Assembly: GCF_012932915.1 (NCBI RefSeq)
Contig: NZ_VCQU01000014.1
Location: 1 to 64,000 of the forward strand
DNA from: Antrihabitans stalactiti
GTDB taxonomy: Bacteria > Actinomycetota > Actinomycetes > Mycobacteriales > Mycobacteriaceae
Direction of reading: 5' to 3'
DNA: 64,000 nucleotides
A program made the position numbers and the translations under genes. Numbering within the stretch: position 1 is the stretch's first letter; each line of letters begins with the position of its first letter. This document shows positions 34,524 to 42,787 of the stretch, in pieces. The notes beneath the pieces are model-generated. The model made no database searches, was not told the origin of the DNA, and worked only from the letters and a program-made list of their open reading frames with translations.

Positions 34524-35594
34524 GTGGACACGCCGGATGCTAGGAATGCATCAGAACATCGCTCGCTCGCTGCGGGCATCGATGAGACCGATGTCCTGTT
34601 GCTCGATGCCCTGCACGCCAATCCGAGAATCAGTTTCGAGAAACTCGGACCGATACTTGGGCTGTCACCTGCGACGGTCGGGCGAAGGTGGCAGCGACTC
34701 GTCGATGCGGGGCGTGCGTGGGTGTCGTCGGTTCCCGGCCCGCAGCTGGCACTCGTCGGTGCGGTGTACGAGGTCCGCGCGTTTCCCGGTCGCGCCGTCG
34801 AGGTCGCGCAGGAGTTGGCTCGCATCCCCGAAGTCATCAGCGTGTACGCCACCGACGGAACGTTCGACTTACACGCGCTCGTGTTAGCGAGCGACATGCA
34901 TGTACTCGGGGTTTTGCTTCTCGAATACCTGCCTCGGATACCGGGAATCGCCGAAGCAGTCGCACATGTCGCTACGGAATGGCACAGCGGGATCCATTGG
35001 CGCCTCGGAGCAATCGATACCAGCCAGAAGCAGTCGGTGGTCGAGGCGCCCGAAAACGTTGGCAGAGCTGCCACACGTGACCGAGACTTCGAGCCTGCCG
35101 ATCGCGATCTGTTCCTCGCGCTACAGAATGACGGCCGCAATCGCTACCGCGATCTCGCGCGACAGCTGACCACGTCGGAGCAACTCGTTCGTCGGCGACT
35201 CGATCGACTTGTTCGACGCGGAATGATCTCATTCCGAACGGATTTCACGCGGCGAGAAGGTGGTTGGCCGACAGAGTTCGTTCTCTGGTTGACGGTTCCG
35301 GCACACAAGATCGACGAGGTCGGCGCGGCGATCAGCGAATGGCCGGAGACCCGCATTTGTGTGTCGGTGGTGGGCGCGGCGAATCTGATGGTGATGGCGC
35401 AGGTGCATCGGCCGGTCGATGTAGTCCAGATTCTCGACCGGCTTCGCCTGACACAGCAGCAGGCTCAGGTCACCGATCAGCGAATTGTGTTGCGAGCATT
35501 CAAGTCATGGGGTCGGCTTCTGGATACGGAAGGGCATGCGATCGGCGTGGTCCCGGTCGACCCTTGGGCCCGTAGCTCATCGGCGCCGGGATGA
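34524..35594 (+). CDS. Lrp/AsnC-family regulator with two modules
   Basis: This protein of about 356 residues contains two complete Lrp/AsnC units in tandem. Each has an HTH (around FEKLGPILGLSPATVGRRWQ and YRDLARQLTTSEQLVRRRLD) followed by an RAM-like ligand domain. Typical Lrp proteins have one unit of about 150 residues. The GTG at 34524 is chosen; a TTG at 34506 would add six residues. Divergent placement suggests that it controls the MmgE/PrpD-lyase-dehydratase operon in response to a pathway acid. Confidence 0.83.
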   Translation: MDTPDARNASEHRSLAAGIDETDVLLLDALHANPRISFEKLGPILGLSPATVGRRWQRLVDAGRAWVSSVPGPQLALVGAVYEVRAFPGRAVEVAQELARIPEVISVYATDGTFDLHALVLASDMHVLGVLLLEYLPRIPGIAEAVAHVATEWHSGIHWRLGAIDTSQKQSVVEAPENVGRAATRDRDFEPADRDLFLALQNDGRNRYRDLARQLTTSEQLVRRRLDRLVRRGMISFRTDFTRREGGWPTEFVLWLTVPAHKIDEVGAAISEWPETRICVSVVGAANLMVMAQVHRPVDVVQILDRLRLTQQQAQVTDQRIVLRAFKSWGRLLDTEGHAIGVVPVDPWARSSSAPG

Positions 35595-35739
35595 TGGATG
35601 CAAGTATCCGCATTCGGTCTCCGCGGCGATTCACTGTTGTTTAATGCCTCCCGGATGGCACCGGCTGCATCAACCGCTTCGAGCCCGGGGTCATCTACTG
35701 GCATCGCCACGCGGGGGTCGGATGCGACCTCACCGGATA

Positions 35740-36390
35740 TCAGTTGCGGAAGATCGGGCCGTAGGTGACGACGGTGTCGCCGTGTGAGCTGACGACCTTC
35801 ACATATGGCCGGATGCTGGTCTGGCCGAGCACCCCGGTGACCGTGCCGTGGATGCCGCCGATCGCGATGGTTCCGGAGCCACCCTTGATCGAGCCTGACG
35901 CCACATCCACCGAGACGATGCCCGGGCCGAAGCTGGCCCCGACCTCGAACCCGGCAACCGGGATCAGGTGGCTGAGTAGCAGGGCGGCGCGCGGAGTACC
36001 GAAGTTGTTCCCGAAGTCGACCTCGAGCTCAGGGGTCTGGGCCTTGAAGTACACGCGCCCGGACCCGGTCGCCGGGAATCCGATCTGGTACCCGATCGTG
36101 ATCGTCCCGTCGAAGTTGTCCGCGGCAACGAATCCCGCGCGGCCGCTGTGGAAGAACTCACGGCTCAACGGGTTGCCGTCCAGCGGTGGCACGAAACTGA
36201 TGTTGGTGTCGACGGTCTGCGCCTCGATCCGTACCCCATTGCCGTCGACTATCGAGGACGACCCGTCGATTCCGGCGGATGCGGTGCCGTTGTTCGTCAG
36301 CGCCACACCCGCAGCGGCGACAGCCGCTATCGCGATCGCACGGATGACGCCGAGCCCATACCGCTGCCGGGAGGCGTGTGTGTTTGTCAT
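35740..36390 (-). CDS. MspA-family outer-membrane porin
   Basis: This 216-residue secreted protein has a signal peptide (hydrophobic stretch around residues 15-37, cleavage near NGTASA). The mature part follows the MspA pattern: SSIVDGNGVRIEAQ, DGNPLSREFFHSGRAGF, ITIGYQIGFP and HGTVTGVLGQTSIRPYVKV. MspA-type porins form octameric channels through the mycomembrane for small hydrophilic solutes. The ATG at 36390 is used because it puts the signal peptide at the N-terminus. This gene is strong evidence for a mycolic-acid-containing host. Confidence 0.9.
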   Translation of the reverse strand: MTNTHASRQRYGLGVIRAIAIAAVAAAGVALTNNGTASAGIDGSSSIVDGNGVRIEAQTVDTNISFVPPLDGNPLSREFFHSGRAGFVAADNFDGTITIGYQIGFPATGSGRVYFKAQTPELEVDFGNNFGTPRAALLLSHLIPVAGFEVGASFGPGIVSVDVASGSIKGGSGTIAIGGIHGTVTGVLGQTSIRPYVKVVSSHGDTVVTYGPIFRN

Positions 36391-36482
36391 CCATCCATCC
36401 ATTTCAGTTGCCGCTCGGGTGAGCGGCGCAGTTCCGACTATCGAGCTCGCAGTAGGCACTCGGAGACCAGCGGTGCCGAAGG

Positions 36483-37148
36483 CTATGAATGGGTCGTGTC
36501 GGCGGACACGCTGGGTTCGGCGGGGCGTCGACCCTGCCGGAGGGCGGCGCGCGCGTAATTCGCGATCAGTGGTGCGACCGAGAGGACGACGACCGCGATC
36601 AGGATGAGTTCGATATGAGCGCGGACGAAGTCGATCCCGCCCAACCAGTAGCCGAGGGTCGGGACGATCGTTCCCCAGGCCAGCCCGCCGACGATGTTGT
36701 AGAGGGTGAATTCGCGGTAGCGCATGTCGGCCGCGCCTGCCATGACCGGGATCACGGTGCGAACCACCGGTACGAAGCGGGCCAGGATGACGGTGCGCGG
36801 ACCGTACTTGTCGAAGTACGCGTGCGCTCGTGCGAGTTGGGCGGGGCCGAGCCTTTTGGCGGTGGGACGCTCGAAAATAGGGGGGCCGGCGGCTCGGCCG
36901 ATGACGTAGCCGCATTGATCGCCGAGTATCGCCGCCAGCGGCACGGTCAGCAGCAGCACCCACAAGGGAACGAAGGAATTCGGTTGTGCGACGAGCACGC
37001 CGGCGGTGAACAGCAACGAGTCGCCGGGCAGGAAGAAGCCGAGTAGGAGTCCGGACTCGACGAACACGGTGGCGAGTATTCCGATCAGTCCGAACGTCGA
37101 CACCAACGTGTCCGGATTGAGCAAGCCTGCACTCATTGCTGTTGTCAT
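36483..37148 (-). CDS. DedA-family membrane protein
   Basis: This 221-residue integral membrane protein is of the DedA/VTT family. ESGLLLGFFLPGDSLLF and the conserved arginine stretch RFVPVVRTVIPVMAGAADM are visible. DedA proteins recycle polyprenyl-phosphate or phospholipid carriers across the membrane. Start is 37148, or an ATG 12 bases inside. A TCTCAG/ACAGC direct repeat lies at 37239-37259, about 90 bases upstream, which would place it in the proposed response-regulator regulon. Confidence 0.88.
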   Translation of the reverse strand: MTTAMSAGLLNPDTLVSTFGLIGILATVFVESGLLLGFFLPGDSLLFTAGVLVAQPNSFVPLWVLLLTVPLAAILGDQCGYVIGRAAGPPIFERPTAKRLGPAQLARAHAYFDKYGPRTVILARFVPVVRTVIPVMAGAADMRYREFTLYNIVGGLAWGTIVPTLGYWLGGIDFVRAHIELILIAVVVLSVAPLIANYARAALRQGRRPAEPSVSADTTHS

Positions 37149-37238
37149 CTCGATCCTCGTTGTGGGCGGCAGTGCGCCGGTTCCGGCACCTGGTTGCGTG
37201 TGGCGGGGTGTCGGTCGCCTGGGCAGTGTTGCCCGACC

Positions 37239-37259
37239 GCGCTGTGTAGATGCTGAGAA
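37239..37259 (-). promoter_or_regulatory. Candidate response-regulator box, DedA promoter
   Basis: On the minus strand: TTCTCAGCATCTACACAGCG, with TCAG and ACAG 11 bases apart, as in the other boxes of this block. It lies between the end of the PAP2 gene and the DedA start. Confidence 0.5.
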
Positions 37260-37263
37260 CGGG

Positions 37264-38199
37264 TCAGGAGTTGCTCAGTGTCGGCCGCCGAGGAGGTGCC
37301 GGTGTCGCGGGAGGTGTCACCGGCGTGGGGTGTGGCTCGACCTGCGGGGCCGGTGTCGTGTGGCCGACGCTTGCTGCGTCCGCGCGCTCGCGGTCGGAAC
37401 GCAATCGAACGGCAGTGACGACGAGTGCTGTGGCAAGAACGGCGGTTGTTCCCAGTAGGGCGCCGGCGCACACGTCGGTCAACCAGTGCACGCCCAGATA
37501 CAGGCGGGTCACCATGACAGCGACCACCGCCACCACGCCGGCGCATAGCGCGGCGATTCGAAGTCCGGTGCTGCGTGTGCGGGTGCTGTGCGCCGGTTCG
37601 ATCCAGATGACCAGCAGAACCGCCCCGACCAGTGCTGTCGTCGCGGTGACGTGCCCGGATGGAAAAGAAAAGTCGGTCTCGGTCATGAGATGAGCGGAAA
37701 CTGGTGGCCTGTCTCGGCCAACGGCAAGCTTGATCAGCGTGCTCGCGGCGGCGGCCAATGCGACGGGGGAGAGCACCAATAGGGCTGGGCCGATCGCGCG
37801 GCGCTGCCAGCCGACGGCGGCCGCGATCACGGTGGCGACCAGCGCGACGCCGGCGGGTCCGCCGACGGTGGTGACCGCGACCGCGAGGGTCGTCCACACC
37901 GCCGAGCGGTGCGCCAGGAACCAGTCCAGGGTGGCGGTGTCGGCGCCGGTCAACCAGCCCGATCGTGCGACGTGGATGGCAAGAACGACGAATACCGCGA
38001 TCAGTGCAGCGATGCGCACACACGCCCACCCGAGGATCGCTGCCGCGTCCAGCTCGGCGCGGGCGCGTCGCTGCGCGAATATCGAGAACAAGATCACGGT
38101 CGTGGCGACCGCGATGGTCCAGAGCGCGATTTCCTGCGTCGTGATTTCGGTGGTGATTTCGGTGATCAGAGTCTCGACGACTCCTCGGGGTCCAGCCAT
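37264..38199 (-). CDS. PAP2-family membrane phosphatase
   Basis: This 311-residue multi-pass membrane protein carries the three phosphatidic acid phosphatase motifs: KLAVGRDRPP, PSGH (in FSFPSGHVTATTALVG) and TRLYLGVHWLTDV. The C-terminal 50 residues are proline/threonine-rich and probably extracytoplasmic or disordered. Likely substrates are undecaprenyl or decaprenyl pyrophosphate, or phosphatidic acid. The ATG at 38199 is chosen over longer upstream frames that lack membrane sequence. A repeat box lies 22-41 bases upstream, so it may respond to the same regulator as DedA. Confidence 0.87.
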   Translation of the reverse strand: MAGPRGVVETLITEITTEITTQEIALWTIAVATTVILFSIFAQRRARAELDAAAILGWACVRIAALIAVFVVLAIHVARSGWLTGADTATLDWFLAHRSAVWTTLAVAVTTVGGPAGVALVATVIAAAVGWQRRAIGPALLVLSPVALAAAASTLIKLAVGRDRPPVSAHLMTETDFSFPSGHVTATTALVGAVLLVIWIEPAHSTRTRSTGLRIAALCAGVVAVVAVMVTRLYLGVHWLTDVCAGALLGTTAVLATALVVTAVRLRSDRERADAASVGHTTPAPQVEPHPTPVTPPATPAPPRRPTLSNS

Positions 38200-38220
38200 G
38201 AGGCCAAGTGTGTGAAACGC

Positions 38221-38240
38221 CTGCTGTGGAAACCCTGAGA
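38221..38240 (-). promoter_or_regulatory. Candidate response-regulator box, PAP2 promoter
   Basis: On the minus strand: TCTCAGGGTTTCCACAGCAG, with TCAG and ACAG 11 bases apart. It resembles the minus-strand boxes at 37239 and 48999 closely. Confidence 0.55.
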
Positions 38241-38406
38241 GTGGAATGGAGCGGTCTTGAGCAGGCGTCGCGCCGAATTCGGCGCGACGACGAACGGAGA
38301 CGGTCTGCTCGAGCGGGATGGGCGGCTCGATGTGCGGGATGGTGGTGATCCCCTCAGTCCCGGCGACCAACGGGTGATCTGACCGCGCCCGGTTATCCGG
38401 ATGCTC

Positions 38407-38424
38407 TCTCAGGCTTCTTTCAAC
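38407..38424 (+). promoter_or_regulatory. Candidate response-regulator box, glycosidase-regulator operon
   Basis: TCTCAGGCTTCTTTCAAC, with TCAG and TCAA 11 bases apart. It lies 57 bases before the glycosidase start, whose operon includes the response regulator, so it would be an autoregulatory site. Confidence 0.5.
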
Positions 38425-38480
38425 GACGGCGGCGCATGGTGGGTGTTCGACCGGTCTGCGAGAGTCAGGAGCGTCCGCAC

Positions 38481-39749
38481 ATGACAACTCCGCACATGAT
38501 CACCACCCAGCGATCAGCGCGTGCGTGGCGAACCGGCCGTCACTGGTGGACCGCAGCTGCGCGGACGAAGTCCGCGGTCCTGCTGTGCTGCGTGGTACTT
38601 GTGGGTGTGTCCTACGTCCACGCGTTGCTGGCGCCGGGATATGCAAGTTGGACAGACAAAACGTCATCGTGGATCCGCGACCATGGTGGTGCACCACTGC
38701 TGAATGCGTACGAGAACTGGCGCTACACCCGTCATCCGCCCTCGGATGTCCCGGCGGACCTGAGCAGCTTCGCCGATCCGCACGGCATCCCCGGGGGCAC
38801 GGCCGCCGTGAATATTGTTCTCCCGCTTCTTCCTTCGTCCAACGGTGTACCGGTGACGTGGAGACCGGGCCGATTGTCGGCTGGCGGTGACCCGCTCACC
38901 TACACCGCAGTCTTCGAACCCGATCCCACCCACCGCAGCGTCGTTGCCGCGGTGGCGATCGTGCCGCACCGAACGGCGATCGCCCATCTCGTCGCCGGAA
39001 CGCGGCAACCCGGCGGCGAGGGGCTCGGCGGCGACGCCCAGGTGCCGGCAGCCGACGTCCCCAATCTGTTGGCTGTCTTCAATTCCGGGTTCAAGATGAA
39101 AGACATCGACGGCGGCTTCTACAAAAACGGAGTCACCGTGGGCGAACTGGTAGACGGGGCCGCGTCGGCGGTCATCGACGACCACGGTCAGCTCGCGGTA
39201 GGTGCTTGGGGGCGCGACCTGACCATGACCGCACATGTGCGTGCGGTACGCCAAAATCTTGCGTTGATCGTCGACGCCGGGCGACCGGTGCCAGGGCTTG
39301 AAACCAACAGAAACGGCGCGTGGGGCAGTCCCCGCAATCAGCTGCAATACACCTCACGCTCGGGGCTGGGTACCACCGCCGCCGGTGACCTCGTCTATGT
39401 GGCCGGTGAGGAGATGAATCTGACCACCCTGGCTGCGGCGTTGACCGCAGCCGGAGCCGTGAGGGGCATGGAACTCGACATTCACCAGGGCATGACCTTC
39501 TTCAGCAACTGGACCACCGACTCCGCGGGAACGCTGACCGCCACAAAGCTGCTGCCGACGATGAGTTCACCGCCCGACCGATACCTTTCCTCCGATCAGC
39601 GTGACTTCTTCTACCTCACCGCCGTCCCGGAGTCACTGGCCGTGGCTGCGCCGTCGGCGGCCGAGGGCACGACCGGAAGTCGAAGCCAAGCCCGGCCGCC
39701 GACATCGGGGCTAAGTTCCGATCAACACCCTAATGTGTGGCACGCCTGA
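38481..39749 (+). CDS. Phosphodiester glycosidase-family protein (NAGPA domain), membrane-anchored
   Basis: This 422-residue protein has one N-terminal membrane segment (about residues 30-52) and an extracytoplasmic NAGPA-type domain. Domain features visible are FNSGFKMKDIDGGFYKNG and the late acidic GMELDIHQGMTFFSNW. The family cleaves N-acetylglucosamine phosphodiesters or acts on cell-wall polymers. The ATG at 38481 follows AGGAGC. It ends 17 bases before the response regulator start and very likely forms an operon with it, linking cell-envelope processing to the two-component system. Confidence 0.83.
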   Translation: MTTPHMITTQRSARAWRTGRHWWTAAARTKSAVLLCCVVLVGVSYVHALLAPGYASWTDKTSSWIRDHGGAPLLNAYENWRYTRHPPSDVPADLSSFADPHGIPGGTAAVNIVLPLLPSSNGVPVTWRPGRLSAGGDPLTYTAVFEPDPTHRSVVAAVAIVPHRTAIAHLVAGTRQPGGEGLGGDAQVPAADVPNLLAVFNSGFKMKDIDGGFYKNGVTVGELVDGAASAVIDDHGQLAVGAWGRDLTMTAHVRAVRQNLALIVDAGRPVPGLETNRNGAWGSPRNQLQYTSRSGLGTTAAGDLVYVAGEEMNLTTLAAALTAAGAVRGMELDIHQGMTFFSNWTTDSAGTLTATKLLPTMSSPPDRYLSSDQRDFFYLTAVPESLAVAAPSAAEGTTGSRSQARPPTSGLSSDQHPNVWHA

Positions 39750-39766
39750 GTAAGGAAGGAGCACGA

Positions 39767-40447
39767 GTGCGAATTCTGCTGGTCGAGGACGAGACCAGAC
39801 TCGCCGAGACGATCCGCCGCGGTCTGGTGGCCGAAGGTTTCGTTGTCGACGTCGAGCACAACGGAATCGACGGGCTGGCCGCGGCGAAGACAGGAGAGCA
39901 CGACGTCGCTGTCCTCGACATCATGCTGCCCGGAATGAGTGGCTACCAGATACTCCGGGAGTTGCGCGCTGCCGAAGTATGGCTCCCGGTCCTGATGCTG
40001 TCAGCGAAGGACGGCGAATACGATCTGGCCGACGCCTTCGACCTCGGTGCGGACGACTATCTGATCAAACCCTTCTCGTTCGTTGTGCTCGTCGCTCGGC
40101 TGCGTGCACTGATGCGCCGCGGAGCGCCGCGCCGCCCGACGATCCTCACCGCGGGCGATCTATCGCTCGATCCCGCCCGACGGCGCGTGGCGCGCGGTGA
40201 CGTGGTCCTGACCCTCACCCCGCGCGAATATGGCGTCCTGGAATTCCTACTACGTAACAAGGGTGACGTCGTCACGAAGGCGGAAATCCTTCGATCGGTG
40301 TGGGACACCAACTACGACGGCGACGAAAACATTGTCGAGGTCTACGTCGGGTACCTTCGTCGCAAGATCGACGCGCCGTTCGGCCTGACGTCGGTGGAGA
40401 CGGTCCGTGGTGTCGGGTATCGGCTGGTCGCGGAGTCCGCCTCCTAG
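39767..40447 (+). CDS. OmpR/PhoB-family response regulator
   Basis: This 226-residue regulator has a receiver domain (about 1-115) with the acidic pair in VEDE, the phospho-acceptor Asp in VAVLDIMLPGMSGYQ and the Lys in LIKPF, and a winged-helix DNA-binding domain (about 125-225) ending in VRGVGYRLV. The GTG start has GGAAGGAGCACGA upstream. It follows the glycosidase gene directly and converges on the histidine kinase, sharing the palindromic stop CTAG. Nine nearby promoters carry an 11-bp direct repeat, the spacing expected for a PhoB-type dimer, so those are its likely targets. Confidence 0.92.
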   Translation: MRILLVEDETRLAETIRRGLVAEGFVVDVEHNGIDGLAAAKTGEHDVAVLDIMLPGMSGYQILRELRAAEVWLPVLMLSAKDGEYDLADAFDLGADDYLIKPFSFVVLVARLRALMRRGAPRRPTILTAGDLSLDPARRRVARGDVVLTLTPREYGVLEFLLRNKGDVVTKAEILRSVWDTNYDGDENIVEVYVGYLRRKIDAPFGLTSVETVRGVGYRLVAESAS

Positions 40448-41838
40448 CTGGGATCGGTCCACCCCTGCTGTCCCAGTGGCAGAGTGACCGAAAAGACGGT
40501 TCCACCACCGACCGCATCGGTGACCGCGACTGTGCCGTCGTGCATCCGCACGATCTGCTCGACGATCGACAGCCCGAGACCGGCGCCGCCGGACGCACGT
40601 GCCCGTGCAGTGTCGAGTCTGATGAATCGTTCGAATACCCGGTCACGTTCTTCGGGCGGTATGCCAGGGCCGTCGTCGCTGACGCTGATCACGGCGCGAT
40701 CGGCGACGGGGCGACAGGACAGCTCGACTGTCGAGCTGGCGTGGCGCGCGGCATTGTCGACCAGATTTCGAATCACACGACTCAACGCCGCTGGGTCGCC
40801 GACGACACGGCACGGCTCGACATGGACGACGGTCTGCACTGATCCGATGCGTCGAAGTCGGCCGGCCTCGGCCAGCAACAGATCATCGAGATCGACATCG
40901 ATGCGTTGGCGTTCCACGGCATTTTCATCCGAGCGGGCCAACAGCAGCAGGTCTTCGATGAGTTGATTCATCCGTCTCGCCTCCGGTAACAGCGACTCGT
41001 CGATCAGCTCCTTGTCGATCATCTCGGGCCGGCCGGCCGCAATGTCGAGTGCGGTCGTGATCGTGGCAAGCGGGCTGCGCAGCTCGTGACTGGCGTCGCT
41101 GACAAAACGTTGCTGTGCGGCTTGGCCGGTCTCGAGCCTGGCGAGCATCAAGTTCATCGTGGTTGCGAGGTGGGCTATCTCGTCGCGGGCGGCGGGAACC
41201 GGCACTCGCTGGGCGAGGTCGGTGCTCGAGATCGCGGCCACCCTAGCCCTGATTTTCTCGACCGGCCGCAGGGCAGCGCCGACGAGCCGATAGGTACTGA
41301 CTACGACGACAACGAGCAGAATCGGTGCGCCGATCGCCAGCAGTACGGCAACTCGGCTGACCACCGATTCGATCGGCTCCCGATCTGCGCCGACCAGGAT
41401 TGTCACGGTGCCGCCGGTGATCGCGGTTGCCCGACCCGACACCCAGTAATCGAAGTTGCCTTCGGGATCTTCGACCCTGCCCAGGTCGGTGACCTGGCCG
41501 TCACTCATCGATGTCGTCACCAGCGGGCGCGTCGGTGCACCGTTGGATGCCGCCAGGACCGCGCCGGTGTCATCGACTATCTGGACGGCGCCGATCTGAC
41601 TGTCGGTCGCCAACGATGATCGGTCGATCTCGGTCGGTGAATCGGTCTCGAGCTGCACCCGGATCTGATCCGCGCGCGCCGTCGCCGCGTCCTGAGCGGT
41701 CGTCCCCAGCGAACGGTAGAGCACCAGCAACAACAGCCCGCTCGCAACGGCAAAGCACACGCTCACCACGAACGCGGCGGCAACGGCGGATTTGGCTCGC
41801 ACACTCCAGCGCATCGGGTTCCACGAATCGGTGATCAT
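40444..41838 (-). CDS. Membrane sensor histidine kinase
   Basis: This 464-residue kinase has a first membrane segment at about 17-40, a periplasmic domain of about 120 residues, a second segment near 170-190, a HAMP linker, the H-box FVSDASHELRSPLATITTALD (His near 255), the N-box RNLVDNAARHA, and the G-boxes SDDGPGIPPEERDRVF and GGAGLGLSIV. The ATG at 41838 follows GGAGAGTG. It is convergent with the response regulator rather than in tandem, and their stop codons overlap. A repeat box lies 49-67 bases before its start, which suggests autoregulation of the pair. Confidence 0.92.
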   Translation of the reverse strand: MITDSWNPMRWSVRAKSAVAAAFVVSVCFAVASGLLLLVLYRSLGTTAQDAATARADQIRVQLETDSPTEIDRSSLATDSQIGAVQIVDDTGAVLAASNGAPTRPLVTTSMSDGQVTDLGRVEDPEGNFDYWVSGRATAITGGTVTILVGADREPIESVVSRVAVLLAIGAPILLVVVVVSTYRLVGAALRPVEKIRARVAAISSTDLAQRVPVPAARDEIAHLATTMNLMLARLETGQAAQQRFVSDASHELRSPLATITTALDIAAGRPEMIDKELIDESLLPEARRMNQLIEDLLLLARSDENAVERQRIDVDLDDLLLAEAGRLRRIGSVQTVVHVEPCRVVGDPAALSRVIRNLVDNAARHASSTVELSCRPVADRAVISVSDDGPGIPPEERDRVFERFIRLDTARARASGGAGLGLSIVEQIVRMHDGTVAVTDAVGGGTVFSVTLPLGQQGWTDPS

Positions 41839-41886
41839 CACTCTCCGTTGGTTATGCGATGACGTGATCCGCACTCTGCCACTGCG

Positions 41887-41905
41887 CCGCTGTGGATCAG
41901 CTGAA
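41887..41905 (-). promoter_or_regulatory. Candidate response-regulator box, kinase promoter
   Basis: On the minus strand: TTCAGCTGATCCACAGCGG, with TCAG and ACAG 11 bases apart. It lies back to back with the plus-strand box at 41926-41942. Confidence 0.5.
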
Positions 41906-41925
41906 CACCCTGCCGCATCCAGGGT

Positions 41926-41942
41926 TCTCAGCACCCTTCAGC
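41926..41942 (+). promoter_or_regulatory. Candidate response-regulator box, repeat-peptide promoter
   Basis: TCTCAGCACCCTTCAGC; here the two TCAG cores are 10 rather than 11 bases apart, so it is a weaker match. Confidence 0.4.
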
Positions 41943-42021
41943 GTGAGCACAGCATCGGATGCGCATTGTCGAGAGGTGCAGCCCACCTCGGCTGAACCTT
42001 CGACAGAACGGACCTGGTCCC

Positions 42022-42321
42022 ATGATGAACCGCAGAAACAAGATCGTTGCCGCAGTGACTGCAGCCCTGGCTGCCGGCGCCATCGGCGGCGGTGTCACCC
42101 TCGCCCATGCAACCCCGCCGTCGCCGTCGCCGTCGCCGACTCCGGCGGTCGTGGACACACCCGAACCCGGCGATACACCGGACACCCCGGGTGCGGTCGA
42201 CACACCGGAGCCCGGTGACACCCCCGACGTCCCCGGCGCCGTCGACAAACCGGAGCCCGGTGACACCCCCGACGTCCCCGGTGCCGTCGACACACCGGAC
42301 CACCACGGACCGCACAACTGA
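42022..42321 (+). CDS. Small secreted repeat protein
   Basis: This 99-residue protein begins with a signal peptide (MMNRRNKIVAAV followed by an Ala/Gly-rich core and an AHA cleavage site near residue 30). After a Ser-Pro run come three 15-residue repeats of the pattern VDTPEPGDTPDxPGA and a His-rich tail, DHHGPHN. It is a short, extended, acidic proline-rich exoprotein of unknown function. The gene is followed by a strong terminator and preceded by a repeat box, so it may be an output of the two-component system. Confidence 0.75.
   Translation: MMNRRNKIVAAVTAALAAGAIGGGVTLAHATPPSPSPSPTPAVVDTPEPGDTPDTPGAVDTPEPGDTPDVPGAVDKPEPGDTPDVPGAVDTPDHHGPHN
42151..42300 (+). repeat. Three 45-bp tandem repeats plus a partial one
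   Basis: Units start at 42151, 42196 and 42241, with a partial fourth at 42286. Each encodes 15 residues of the secreted repeat protein. The second and third differ by very few bases, indicating recent duplication and probable copy-number variation between strains. Confidence 0.85.
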
Positions 42322-42413
42322 CAGTTCGCGTTGGAGTTACCCCGTGCCGAATGCCTCCGCAATAAGGCCTTGCCAGCACGGGGTTCCACATACCCATCCC
42401 AGATCCTTCATCG

Positions 42414-42455
42414 CACGAGAATGACCAGCGGCCCGCGCCGCTGGTCATTCTCGTG
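42414..42455 (+). terminator. Strong hairpin terminator
   Basis: A perfect 19-bp stem (CACGAGAATGACCAGCGGC and its complement) closes on a 4-base loop. There is no T-run, as is common in high-GC actinobacteria. It follows the secreted repeat protein gene by 93 bases and could work in both directions. Confidence 0.8.
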
Positions 42456-42745
42456 TCATCGTCGAGCAACATCTGGCTGCGTCCTGTCTTTTTTGACCAC
42501 CCGGCATGCTCTGCAGATCTGCTCCACCAGGTGGTCGGCCTTTCGCGCGTCGACGACCGCGCTGCTTATCGGCGGCACCTTCGGCGTCCGCGCGATCGTG
42601 AGCTGCGGCGATGAGGTGTTCGCGGCCGCCGAGCGCCGGCCCTCCCGGCGTCCACTCCACCGTGGGCCCCTTTTGTGAGCGGAAGAGGTACCGAAGGCGC
42701 CCGCTCCCAACGACTCTGCGTCTCCGTTACACGGCCGTGACAATC
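42456..42745. other. Stretch with no supported gene
   Basis: Between the terminator and the next promoter box there are small open frames on both strands without ribosome binding sites or recognisable domains. A minus-strand frame at 42456-42743 has a fairly normal C-terminal half, with VEQICRACRVVKKDR, but nothing else supports it. Confidence 0.4.
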
Positions 42746-42763
42746 GCTCAGCGTTGATTCAGC
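42746..42763 (+). promoter_or_regulatory. Candidate response-regulator box, first COG4705 gene
   Basis: GCTCAGCGTTGATTCAGC, with the TCAG cores 11 bases apart, 25 bases before the GTG start. Confidence 0.55.
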
Positions 42764-42787
42764 ACCACCTGGATACGTTCTGGCCTT

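Noticed and set aside
36390-36483. Response-regulator box upstream of the MspA porin
   Set aside because: I looked for the 11-bp TCAG/ACAG repeat in 36391-36482 on the minus strand and did not find it, so the porin is not included in the proposed regulon.
42151-42300. Regular 45-bp repeats considered as a CRISPR-like array
   Set aside because: The repeats are contiguous, in frame and encode a proline-rich secreted protein; there are no spacers.
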